This document shows positions 1 to 8,509 of a stretch of DNA of 32,343 nucleotides, one piece after another (the stretch's first letter is position 1; every line of letters begins with the position of its first letter). The stretch lies in assembly GCA_030156945.1 (NCBI GenBank), contig JASGLT010000021.1, forward strand, positions 1 through 32,343, written 5' to 3'. The notes beneath the pieces were generated by a model. The model was not told the origin of the DNA. It saw nothing but the letters and a program-made list of their open reading frames with translations, and ran no database searches. A program made the position numbers and the translations under genes. The stretch is from Thermococcaceae archaeon (lineage in GTDB: Archaea; Methanobacteriota_B; Thermococci; Thermococcales; Thermococcaceae).

Positions 1-91
1 TTTATGATCAGGATTTTCCTTTGAAAGCTCAATACAACCACCAATCAACCAAAAGACTTAAGTGCTTATAACTCTAACGATCTAATGGGAA

Positions 92-310
92 CTAGGGTAC
101 TATTATGAACTTGGGGTACTGGGCAGTGTTAACCATTGTCACGTTTAGGTCGACCATGACGAGCTCGGATATCCCTATGTTATTGTAAGGGATTTCGTAG
201 GCCCCCGTAGGATTATAGGAGCCTGGAATCTCGTAGGTCTCGCTTAGAACCCCTGGAATCCCTGCCAGTAAAATTGAAAGGATGAAGAGCGCCGCTGGAA
301 CCTTTCTCAT
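92..310 (-). CDS. Small secreted protein of unknown function (72 aa)
   Basis: I do not recognise a family. The protein has a clear Sec-type signal peptide: a basic MRK start, a hydrophobic core at about residues 5-20, and a plausible cleavage site near VLS-ETY at residue 23. The mature part is only about 50 residues, rich in Tyr, Pro and Asn, and contains the tripeptide-plus motif YEIP twice (about residues 26-29 and 38-41). It is the last gene of a minus-strand cluster below the DUF515-like gene and a 38-aa ORF, with an 11-nt gap to the latter. A strong GGTGAT ribosome site precedes the ATG, and the stop of the upstream ORF sits next to it, so translation may be coupled. A cell-surface or pilus-accessory role is only a guess from context. 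Confidence 0.7.
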   Translation of the reverse strand: MRKVPAALFILSILLAGIPGVLSETYEIPGSYNPTGAYEIPYNNIGISELVMVDLNVTMVNTAQYPKFIIVP

Positions 311-321
311 GTGTTATCACC

Positions 322-438
322 TCAGGTGGCCACTTTGGCGAGATAGAGGTACTGCTGGTAGGTGAGTATGTCGGGCACGAACACAGTGGGGACCCTGATA
401 ATTACCAGGAACTGAGTGTCCGGGTTGAGTACGAGCAT
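322..438 (-). CDS. Possible 38-aa small protein between the DUF515-like gene and the secreted protein
   Basis: An ATG-started ORF of 38 codons lies in the 138-nt gap between two minus-strand genes. It begins MLVLNPDTQF and ends YLAKVAT. It starts 10 nt after the stop of the upstream gene, and its TGA lies next to the GGTGAT ribosome site of the next gene, which is typical of a translated link in an operon. The residues before the ATG (GGAGTAAGGACTCCGGA) contain GGAG, but at an unusually long distance. The frame stays open upstream into the end of the DUF515-like gene, so it could also be a remnant or a frameshifted extension. There is no transmembrane segment or recognised domain. Confidence 0.4.
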   Translation of the reverse strand: MLVLNPDTQFLVIIRVPTVFVPDILTYQQYLYLAKVAT

Positions 439-448
439 TCCGGAGTCC

Positions 449-1774
449 TTACTCCAGATCAACCACCTTCCAGCCGTAGGCTTCAAGCTGCTCCTGTATC
501 TCCTCCGGGGAGGCCATTTTACCCGCTGCTAGAGCCTTGAGTATCTCACCAAGGTTTACGACGTAGGAGTAGCTGGCGGATGCGGTCTGGGTCGTGCTCT
601 GGGAGTTCTGATAGGAGTCACTGCTGCTCTCCTGCGTTGAGATGCCTCCCCCTCCAAGGCTGCTGCTCTCGCTGCTCTGTTCAGTGTAAGTCGTCGAGGA
701 AGTGGAGGAAGCCGAAGTCGTCTGGCTCTGGGATTCGCTTACTGAAATCCGCCCTGCATCGGATGGCAGTAGCACCATCTCAACGTAAGCCCTGTTAACA
801 ATTTCCATAAACGGAGCGTTCGTCGAGTTCTTTGAGAATATCACCACCCTATCGCCAGGGGACAGGAAGGCTCCGTTTATCCTGTCGCGAGTGAGCACGA
901 GGGCTATCTCCACGTACTCCACCTGAGAAACCCGGTACTTCATCAACTCTCTGTAGTCAGAGAGGCTACTTATAAAGGCCTTTGCCTGAGCCTTGCTGAC
1001 GAGGTTCTTCTCCGCTTCGCTCTCCAGCACAACCTCCTCTCCAGGGGTGCTGTCTATGAGGTAGTAGTAGTAATCCCTCCAGAGGGTCAGGAGGTAGGGA
1101 TCGGGCTTGGTGGCGTTTACCTCTTCCTCACTTTTAGCACTCCATATCTGCTCCTCAAGGGTGTTTAGGGTGTTGACAGCTTTCTGTCTGAGGTCATCGG
1201 GTAACGGCAGTGACAGCAAAGGCTCAAAAGCCATTCTTATAGACTTGATCTTCTGCTCTTTTGTTTGATTCAGCTGTTTCTCGAATTCAAGCCTTCTCTG
1301 GTTCTCAACACAGGCATTGTATTTCTGCAGGGCCAGATTGAAGTACTCCCTCACGTTTATTTTATTGAGCTCCTCAATGCTATTAGCGGCGTTTATCTTT
1401 TGAACCAGCTCGTTCTTTATCCTTATGGGCTCCTCACTGCACTTCTGAGACGCGTTTACAAGGTCTCCCTTGAAGTACGAGGAGACCTCTCTAAGTTTGT
1501 TAGCTCTTTCGTTCTCCAACCGCTGCTGGGCTTGATTCTGGAGGTAGACGTAGGCACCAATGGATACCAAGAGAATAGCGATGATAATGATTGATGCACC
1601 AACCAGTATCCTCTTACGTCTCTCCCTACTCCTAATAGCTCCAATACGTCTGGGTTTGGGCCTTGGTAGGGGCTTTGCAGGGGGCTTTGCCACCGGAGCT
1701 TCCTTTTGCTCTGGTGCTCCCGCCTTACCAAGCTCTCTCAAACGCCGAATTTTCGCTTCAATATCCTCGGACAC
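449..1774 (-). CDS. DUF515-like membrane-anchored protein
   Basis: The protein starts with a charged cytoplasmic tail of about 60 residues rich in Lys, Arg and Pro, followed by one transmembrane segment (about residues 57-80). A long helical, Glu/Gln/Lys-rich extracellular part follows, then a Ser/Thr/Gln low-complexity linker with a GGGG stretch, and a short C-terminal helix ending VVDLE. This order fits archaeal DUF515 proteins, some of which sit near type IV pilus genes in other archaea (family knowledge, recalled rather than searched). I chose GTG at 1774 because GGTGGTG lies 6 nt before it; a longer reading from 1786 would put that site inside the gene. It heads a cluster with two small ORFs downstream. 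A role in surface appendages is inference. Confidence 0.6.
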   Translation of the reverse strand: MSEDIEAKIRRLRELGKAGAPEQKEAPVAKPPAKPLPRPKPRRIGAIRSRERRKRILVGASIIIIAILLVSIGAYVYLQNQAQQRLENERANKLREVSSYFKGDLVNASQKCSEEPIRIKNELVQKINAANSIEELNKINVREYFNLALQKYNACVENQRRLEFEKQLNQTKEQKIKSIRMAFEPLLSLPLPDDLRQKAVNTLNTLEEQIWSAKSEEEVNATKPDPYLLTLWRDYYYYLIDSTPGEEVVLESEAEKNLVSKAQAKAFISSLSDYRELMKYRVSQVEYVEIALVLTRDRINGAFLSPGDRVVIFSKNSTNAPFMEIVNRAYVEMVLLPSDAGRISVSESQSQTTSASSTSSTTYTEQSSESSSLGGGGISTQESSSDSYQNSQSTTQTASASYSYVVNLGEILKALAAGKMASPEEIQEQLEAYGWKVVDLE

Positions 1775-1786
1775 TTTGAGCACCAC

Positions 1787-2119
1787 CGTTCAAGTTATCA
1801 TCATAATCCTTCTTGAGTCAAATAATTCTTTGCACTTTGAACTTTATTTAGATTTCGGTTAGAAAATTGGGGTTAATGGGGGCGGGGAGAACTAAAAATG
1901 GTGATTTATGCCCCAAATTCCAATTAAGACTCACGCCATAACTCCAATACCCATGTTTTTCCCTACCTATCCTTTGTTGTTACTCCAACACCACCCAGCA
2001 TATCACCAAAGCACTACTCCAACCTTGGTAGATACTCCAAAGAAGACGTGAGTTATTTGCAAATACCCAGGAGAATTTTTATGACCGAAGAAGCTAAACT
2101 AAAAGGAAGGAGATAAACC
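1787..2119. promoter_or_regulatory. Divergent intergenic region with repeated TACTCCAA motif
   Basis: This 333-bp gap separates the DUF515-like gene (minus) from the TIGR04076 gene (plus). TACTCCAA occurs exactly at 1981-1988, 2015-2022 and 2033-2040. AACTCCAA lies at 1940-1947, and a looser copy, ATTCCAA, at 1917-1923. All are on the same strand. A TATA-like AATTTTTATG around 2074-2083 fits a plus-strand start about 20 nt before the ribosome site AAGGAG near 2107. A/T-rich sequence around 1835-1850 may serve the minus-strand gene. No RNA gene or ORF is convincing here. Confidence 0.45.
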
Positions 2120-2455
2120 ATGGAAAGACTTGAAATTAGAATCGTGGAAATTCGCGGCAAATGCCCAGTTTTCAAGCTGGGAGACAGGATAGTGATAGAA
2201 GGGCCAGGGGTGAACCTCAAAGAGACCGACGCTATATGCACCCATGCATTCGCTTCTCTGTTGCCCTATATAGTTGCCCTCCGAAAGGGTATTAAGCCCA
2301 GCGAGTTAGGGCTCGGCAGGGGAGAGAAAGCTTACGTCCAGTGCCTCGACCCCGGGCCGCCGTATACCGACGGTGGGACTGTAATCTTTGAAATAACGGT
2401 GGTGCGTGATGAAGGCGAGAAAGGCATGGAGAGTCGTGAGAGAAGTAGTGGATGA
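2120..2455 (+). CDS. TIGR04076 family protein
   Basis: This small soluble protein of 111 aa fits the TIGR04076 family, whose function is not known. Visible family hallmarks are an N-terminal beta strand ending in GKCP (about residue 16), GDRIVI, a central AICTHAF-LLPYIVALRKG segment, and a late C-x-DPGPP motif before a VIFEI strand. Three Cys residues (in GKCP, ICTH and VQC) lie where the family often has conserved ones, which suggests metal or redox use, but this is inferred. The ATG is preceded by AAGGAGAT. The last 47 nt overlap the start of the GTPase gene in another frame, so the C-terminal tail after VVRDEG is probably variable and the two genes are cotranscribed. Confidence 0.72.
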   Translation: MERLEIRIVEIRGKCPVFKLGDRIVIEGPGVNLKETDAICTHAFASLLPYIVALRKGIKPSELGLGRGEKAYVQCLDPGPPYTDGGTVIFEITVVRDEGEKGMESRERSSG

Positions 2456-3482
2456 GGCCGACATAGTCGTTGAGGTAGTTGATGCCCGCGATCCAATCGG
2501 AACGAGGAATAGGAAGCTTGAGAGGCTGATCCTTGAAGAGGAGAAGCCCCTGCTCATCGTCATGAACAAGGCCGACCTCGTCCCAAAGGAGTGGGCGGAA
2601 GAATACAAGAGGAAGAGCGAGATACCGGTGGTTTTCATAAGCGCGAGGGAGAGGAAGGGGACCGGGATACTCAGGAAGGAGATCAAAAAGCTGGCAAAGC
2701 CGCTCCTGGACGAGAAGGAGAAAGTTAAGGTTGCACTAATAGGCTACCCCAACGTCGGCAAGAGCACGATAATCAACACCCTGAAGGGCAAGAGGGCCGT
2801 AGGGACTGCGCCGATTCCAGGATACACGAAGGGCAAACAGCTGATAAGGCTGAGCAAGAAGATATGGCTCCTCGACAGCCCAGGAGTCATTCCGATAGAC
2901 GAATTCGACGAGCTCGTCATTAGGGGAGGTTTTCCAGCTGATAAGATAGAGGAGCCAGTCAAACCAGCTGTAAAGCTCATCGGAAGAATCCTGGAAACGA
3001 GGAAAGAGGCCATAACCGAGAAGTTTGGAATCACGGAGTTCGAAAGCGAGGAGGACATTCTCAGGAAGATCGGCGAGAGAAGGGGCCTCATAAAGGCGGG
3101 TGGTGAGGTCGACATCGAAGAGACAGCCAGATGGTTCCTCCGCGAGTGGCAGACCGGAAGGTTCACGCTCTTCGGGAGCGAGGAAGAGAGGGAGAGAGAC
3201 TTCGTCTGGGACTTCGAGGACGTGCTTAATGGGATCGAGAAAGACCTCCTACTCGACCCGAGGAGGATACTCTGGAAGTACGGAGATGAGCTGAGAGAGA
3301 AGCTCGACGGCCAGAAGAGGGCGGGAGTGAGGGAGATAGAGGGAATTACGGTCGGCATAGCGACCGGATTTAAGAAGTGCGACTCTGCCGTTAAGTTCCT
3401 CGAAGAGCTTACCGGAAAGCATGCCCTAGCGAGCGAATGCTTTGGAAAGAAGTGGAAAGGGGTTGTGGCTGTTCTCGATTAG
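2409..3482 (+). CDS. Circularly permuted GTPase (YlqF/YawG type)
   Basis: The G motifs occur in the permuted order G4-G5-G1-G2-G3: NKAD at residues 53-56, SAR near 78-80, the P-loop GYPNVGKST at 112-120, a conserved Thr in PGYTKG near 140, and DSPG at 156-159. This order defines the YlqF/RbgA/YawG group, whose studied members act in ribosome assembly, so a ribosome-biogenesis role is likely. The roughly 200-residue C-terminal part is helical and charged and presumably binds RNA or ribosomal protein. I chose ATG 2409; an adjacent GTG at 2406 is possible. A GGTGGTG site lies just upstream. Its stop overlaps the stop of the convergent permease gene by 4 nt. Confidence 0.88.
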   Translation: MKARKAWRVVREVVDEADIVVEVVDARDPIGTRNRKLERLILEEEKPLLIVMNKADLVPKEWAEEYKRKSEIPVVFISARERKGTGILRKEIKKLAKPLLDEKEKVKVALIGYPNVGKSTIINTLKGKRAVGTAPIPGYTKGKQLIRLSKKIWLLDSPGVIPIDEFDELVIRGGFPADKIEEPVKPAVKLIGRILETRKEAITEKFGITEFESEEDILRKIGERRGLIKAGGEVDIEETARWFLREWQTGRFTLFGSEEERERDFVWDFEDVLNGIEKDLLLDPRRILWKYGDELREKLDGQKRAGVREIEGITVGIATGFKKCDSAVKFLEELTGKHALASECFGKKWKGVVAVLD

Positions 3483-5425
3483 ACCCTTAAGGCCTTAACA
3501 ACGTCCAGCTTCCCCATTACCCTCCTGACAACCAGGACCGTGAAGAGGGCATAGGCAACATATAGAACAGGCAGGAGCGGGAGAATCTGGAGGGCATCGC
3601 CGAGTGAGACGTTCACTGGTAGGATTATGTTACCTATGTAGTAGCCCAGCCTCACCGCCGGTGGAATGGCGATGAGCGATCCAATTACTGCAGAGAGAAC
3701 CGTTTTTCCCAGGAACTCCCTCTCGACGTGCGAATCCGGAATTCCAACAGCCTTGAGGGTGGCGTATACCTTCCCGTTGCCCTCGACCTCAAGGTATATC
3801 AGCGTGAAGATGGCGAAGACGCTGAGGAGGAATGTAACGAGCATGAGAGCGTAAACGGGTGTTTTGAAAAGTATGAGGTTCTGCTCGATATTTCTTCTTA
3901 GATCATCGAGCGTGTAAACCTTGAACCCCTGGGATTCGAGTTCTTCCTTGACCTCTTCCGGGTTTTCCGCCTTCATAAAATTCATCCTCGGCTCGAGGAA
4001 GCCCTCCATCGGGAGGAAGAGGGCGCGGTAGTCGTAGAAGAAAGCATCGCTGATCCCGACCACGCGATAGGTTCTCTCAACGCCGAGGAGGTTCACCCTG
4101 ATGGTGTCGCCAACCTTTATATGGAGCTTCCTCGCGAGGCCAACCTCAACGACGGCCTCGTCCTGCCTTTCGAACCATCTCCCCTCGATGATAGTTTTCT
4201 CAAACATGCTCGTCCGGTTGAAGAAGTAAACCTCCGTCGTAATCCCGTTAACGCTCTGACCGCTCAGATAGCCAACCTTCTCGCCCGGGAGCTTCGCCAT
4301 CTTCTCTGGAGTTCCGATGACCCAGACGTTGAAGGGCGCGTTGAGGTTGGCGAGCTTCTCCACGCCTGTTAAGGCAAAGTAGGCCGAGCTCGACGCCAGA
4401 AAGGCGACGAAGAAGACAGCCAGGAACTTGAGGAGGGATGACCTCTTGGGGACAAAGCGCAGGGCCTCTGTGGTTTTAATCCGCGAGACGTAGAAGTATG
4501 GGAGGGAAACCATCAGGACTATCGCCATGGTTATTAGAACGTCGAACTTGAGGGGATAAGCATAGTTCGGCCTCAGCGGGACGGAGACGCCGAAGAGGCT
4601 TGAACGGCTTCCTAAGAGGATTCCAGGAACGATTCCAATGGCATAGCCAAGGAGGGCGACGATTAAGTAATCGCCGACGAAGAGCGCGAATATAAAGGAA
4701 TCTGGAAGGCCGAGGGCCTTTAGAGTTCCAACCTCCCTCGTGCTTCCCCTTATGTGTGCCACCGTCACGAGAACCTCGATGAGGAGAGCCGTCCCAAGGA
4801 GGAGGTAGAAGAAGCTCATGACGAAGTTCTTAACGTTCCCCAGCTCGTCCATGTAGGGTGTGTGGCTGCCCTCGTAAACCAGGAAGTAGCGAACCCTCGC
4901 GTTTTTCATCAGGAATTCGGCCAGGGCTTCTGTGTCGTTACATCTCATGAACGCGTAGAGGTTCTCGCCCTTCTCCATCGTCAGGACTACCGGCTTGCCC
5001 ATCAGGTAGTAGTAGGAGCCGAGAACCGTGTAGGTTTCCCCGTTGACTTCGATTTTATCGCCCTGCCTGGCTTCGGGGAAGGCCAGGACGTAGATCCCAT
5101 CAGGCGTGCTTTTAGCATTGGGGACGTCAAAGCGCCCGTAGCCGATTAAAGCGCTGTACTCCTTTCCGTTCAGCTTTACCTTGCCCTCGTTGAAGTAGAG
5201 GTAGTTCACGACCTTGCCGAAGTGCGTGAGGTTCTCAACGCCAACCCCCTGGACGACGAACTCAACGTTGCCGATGTGCGAGAATTCATCAACCGTCCCC
5301 ATGAAGGCCCCGATTCCGCCGAGGGTGAAGTTGATGCCCAGGCTGAGGAAGGCGAAGATTATGAAAACCGCCACCGCCTTTTTCTTCTCGCGCTTAAGCT
5401 TTGCGACCGCCGTCTTTAATGGCAT
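3479..5425 (-). CDS. ABC transporter permease, FtsX family (two FtsX domains)
   Basis: The protein has an N-terminal transmembrane helix (about residues 18-38), an extracytoplasmic domain, a three-helix FtsX block in the middle (from about residue 205, with the cytoplasmic loop REVGTLKALGLP), another helix, a second extracellular domain, and a terminal FtsX block (from about 530, with ATLKAVGIPDS). This duplicated layout is that of MacB/LolC-like exporters and of archaeal permeases of unknown substrate. It overlaps the ATPase gene by 32 nt, so the pair forms one transporter. I chose ATG 5425, giving 648 aa, because GGTGA lies 5 nt upstream; the GTG at 5434 would be part of that site. The substrate cannot be deduced. 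Confidence 0.85.
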   Translation of the reverse strand: MPLKTAVAKLKREKKKAVAVFIIFAFLSLGINFTLGGIGAFMGTVDEFSHIGNVEFVVQGVGVENLTHFGKVVNYLYFNEGKVKLNGKEYSALIGYGRFDVPNAKSTPDGIYVLAFPEARQGDKIEVNGETYTVLGSYYYLMGKPVVLTMEKGENLYAFMRCNDTEALAEFLMKNARVRYFLVYEGSHTPYMDELGNVKNFVMSFFYLLLGTALLIEVLVTVAHIRGSTREVGTLKALGLPDSFIFALFVGDYLIVALLGYAIGIVPGILLGSRSSLFGVSVPLRPNYAYPLKFDVLITMAIVLMVSLPYFYVSRIKTTEALRFVPKRSSLLKFLAVFFVAFLASSSAYFALTGVEKLANLNAPFNVWVIGTPEKMAKLPGEKVGYLSGQSVNGITTEVYFFNRTSMFEKTIIEGRWFERQDEAVVEVGLARKLHIKVGDTIRVNLLGVERTYRVVGISDAFFYDYRALFLPMEGFLEPRMNFMKAENPEEVKEELESQGFKVYTLDDLRRNIEQNLILFKTPVYALMLVTFLLSVFAIFTLIYLEVEGNGKVYATLKAVGIPDSHVEREFLGKTVLSAVIGSLIAIPPAVRLGYYIGNIILPVNVSLGDALQILPLLPVLYVAYALFTVLVVRRVMGKLDVVKALRV

Positions 5426-6074
5426 TGACCTCACCGTCCTTGAGGGTTATGAGAACGTCCGCGAACTCAAAGAACTCCTTTTCGTGGGTCGAGGCTATGA
5501 CGGTGATTCCCTCCTCGCGGTTCACCCTCTTCAGGAGCTCCCACACCCTTACCTTGTTCTCCCAGTCGAGGTTGGCAGTCGGCTCGTCGGCGAAGAGGTA
5601 TTTCGGTCTGTTTGCCAGCGCCCTCGCTATTGCTATCCTCTGCATCTCGCCGCCGCTCATGTGCTCTGGCAGTTTGTCTGCGAGATGCTCGGCGTTCACG
5701 AGCTTTAGGAGCTTCTTCGCTCTCCCCTCTGGATTCTCGACCTTTTTGGAGTACTTCATCGGCAGGAGAACGTTTTCAAGGCCCGTTAAGTAGGGAACTA
5801 GGTAGAAGAACTGGAAGACTATCCCGAAGTTGTCGAGGCGGAACTTCCTGAGCTCTTTCTCTTTGAGAGAGTGGATGTTGACGCCGTCGACGATAACTTC
5901 TCCAGAAGTTGGTCTGTCTATACCGCTCAGGATGTTGAGGAGCGTCGTCTTACCGCTTCCAGAGGCACCCGCTATGATGTAAAACCTCCCATCCTCAAAG
6001 GTCAGGTTGATCCCCTTGAGGGCCGTGACGTTGCCGAACTCGTAGTGTTTGGTGAGGTTGCGGACCTCGATCAT
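5394..6074 (-). CDS. ABC transporter ATP-binding protein, LolD/MacB type
   Basis: All nucleotide-binding motifs are intact in a 226-aa protein: Walker A GASGSGKT at residues 36-43, Q-loop VFQF near 86-89, signature MSGGE at 139-143, Walker B YLFADE at 159-164 followed by the D-loop, and the switch His in ASTHE near 208. Length and sequence fit the LolD/MacB/FtsE-like group that pairs with FtsX-type permeases. The downstream gene overlaps it and encodes exactly such a permease. A GGTGATG site lies 5 nt before the ATG. A TATA-like ACTTTTTATTT on the minus strand lies within the 89-bp divergent promoter shared with the methyltransferase gene. Confidence 0.9.
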   Translation of the reverse strand: MIEVRNLTKHYEFGNVTALKGINLTFEDGRFYIIAGASGSGKTTLLNILSGIDRPTSGEVIVDGVNIHSLKEKELRKFRLDNFGIVFQFFYLVPYLTGLENVLLPMKYSKKVENPEGRAKKLLKLVNAEHLADKLPEHMSGGEMQRIAIARALANRPKYLFADEPTANLDWENKVRVWELLKRVNREEGITVIASTHEKEFFEFADVLITLKDGEVNAIKDGGRKA

Positions 6075-7261
<1,187 letters not shown>

Positions 7262-7314
7262 AGAATAAGTGTCTATATAGATTTACAATCCAAATATATT
7301 TTATTGCGGCAATC

Positions 7315-7341
7315 TTTATATTTTCTAACCTTCTTCTAACC
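7315..7341 (+). promoter_or_regulatory. Phosphate operon promoter with direct repeat TTCTAACC
   Basis: A TATA box, TTTATATT at 7315-7322, is followed directly by two exact copies of TTCTAACC at 7323-7330 and 7334-7341, 11 bp apart, which is about one helical turn. The expected transcription start is near 7345, just before the GGTGA ribosome site at 7345-7349. A protein bound to the repeats would lie between TATA box and start, a usual position for archaeal repressors. That it responds to phosphate is inference. Confidence 0.45.
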
Positions 7342-7354
7342 ATTGGTGAAAGCC

Positions 7355-8497
7355 ATGAAGAAAGCCATCTCGGCGTTTATCGTCCTGCTGCTGGGGCTTT
7401 CCCTAGTGGCAAGTGGCTGCATATCTGGAGAAAAAGACTCCAATACAAGCCCGTCCAGCACGGTTCAGAGCACTTCCCAGACCAAGGTAATAATCATCCG
7501 CACCACAGGTGCAACGTTTCCCCAGTACCAGATACAGAAGTGGATTGAAGCTTATATGAAGAGCCACCCCAACGTCAAGATCGAGTACGAAGGCGGCGGA
7601 AGCGGACACGGGCAGGAGGCGTTCCTCAAGGGCCTCACCCATATAGGTAGAACCGACCCACCCGTGAAAGAGGAAACATGGAAGAAGTTCCTCGCAACTG
7701 GCGACCAGCCCCTTCAGTTCCCCGAAATCGTAGGTGCGGTTGTTGTTGTCTTTAATGTTCCTGGCGTTGACGAGCTGAAGCTCGATGGAGAAACCCTCGC
7801 CAAGATATTCATGGGCGATATAGAGTACTGGGACGACCCAGCTATCAAGGCCCTCAATCCCAGCGCGAACCTTCCGCATGAGAAGATCATAGTCGTCCAC
7901 AGGAGCGACTCGAGCGGAACAACTGCCATTTTCACCACCTACCTGAGCCTGGTGAGCAAGGAGTGGGCCGACAAAGTTGGAGCAGGGAAGACCGTTGACT
8001 GGCCCGTTGACAAGGTCGGCAGGGGCATCGGTGGAAAAGGCAACCCTGGAGTCGTCCAGGCACTTAAGAACACCAAGTACAGCATAGCCTACACCGAGCT
8101 CTCCTTCGCCATAGAGGAGAACCTCAAGGTCGTGGCGCTCAAGAACAAAGATGGAAACTTCGTTAAGCCCACTGACGATGCGATAAAAGCGGCCGTTGCC
8201 GGTGTTAAAGCCTTCATACCAAGCCCGACCGAGGGCTACAAGGAGGACCTCAAACAGCTCCTCAACGCCCCTGGAGAGAACTCCTACCCGATAGTCGCCT
8301 TCACACACCTCCTCGTCTGGCAGAACAAGGGAGGAAAGCACTACAGCAAGGAAGAGGCCCAGGCCATCAAGGACTTCCTCAAGTGGATACTGACCGAGGG
8401 GCAGAAGCCAGAGAACATCGCTCCTGGATACGTTGGGCTTCCACCCGAGGTTGCCAAGATAGGCCTCCAGGCGGTTGAGATGATAGAGACTGGATAA
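7355..8497 (+). CDS. pstS: Phosphate ABC transporter substrate-binding lipoprotein PstS
   Basis: PstS captures phosphate outside the membrane and hands it to PstCA. The protein begins with a lipoprotein signal: a basic MKK start, a hydrophobic core and the lipobox VASGC near residue 22, followed by a Ser/Thr-rich linker. Phosphate-binding loops are visible as GGGSGHGQEAFL and HIGRTDPP in the first lobe and as HRSDSSGTTAIF in the second. Length (380 aa) is usual. I chose ATG 7355 because GGTGA lies 5 nt upstream; a TTG 12 nt earlier would overlap that site. It opens an operon in which alkaline phosphatase follows after 12 nt and the Pst channel and ATPase lie downstream. Confidence 0.93.
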   Translation: MKKAISAFIVLLLGLSLVASGCISGEKDSNTSPSSTVQSTSQTKVIIIRTTGATFPQYQIQKWIEAYMKSHPNVKIEYEGGGSGHGQEAFLKGLTHIGRTDPPVKEETWKKFLATGDQPLQFPEIVGAVVVVFNVPGVDELKLDGETLAKIFMGDIEYWDDPAIKALNPSANLPHEKIIVVHRSDSSGTTAIFTTYLSLVSKEWADKVGAGKTVDWPVDKVGRGIGGKGNPGVVQALKNTKYSIAYTELSFAIEENLKVVALKNKDGNFVKPTDDAIKAAVAGVKAFIPSPTEGYKEDLKQLLNAPGENSYPIVAFTHLLVWQNKGGKHYSKEEAQAIKDFLKWILTEGQKPENIAPGYVGLPPEVAKIGLQAVEMIETG

Positions 8498-8509
8498 GGG
8501 GGTGAAAAA

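Noticed and set aside
2081-2116. Twelve-codon frame (ATG ACC GAA ... TAA) before the TIGR04076 gene
   Set aside because: Its ATG is within the TATA-like sequence AATTTTTATG, so it probably is not transcribed with the gene; chance leader-like frame.
4754-5149. 131-codon plus-strand frame opposite the FtsX permease
   Set aside because: It is antisense to a well-supported gene with conserved FtsX loops and overlapping operon structure.
7403-8341. Long minus-strand frame of 312 codons opposite pstS
   Set aside because: It lies wholly within pstS, which has a clear signal peptide and phosphate-binding motifs; the opposite frame shows no motif, and arises from the codon bias of the real gene.
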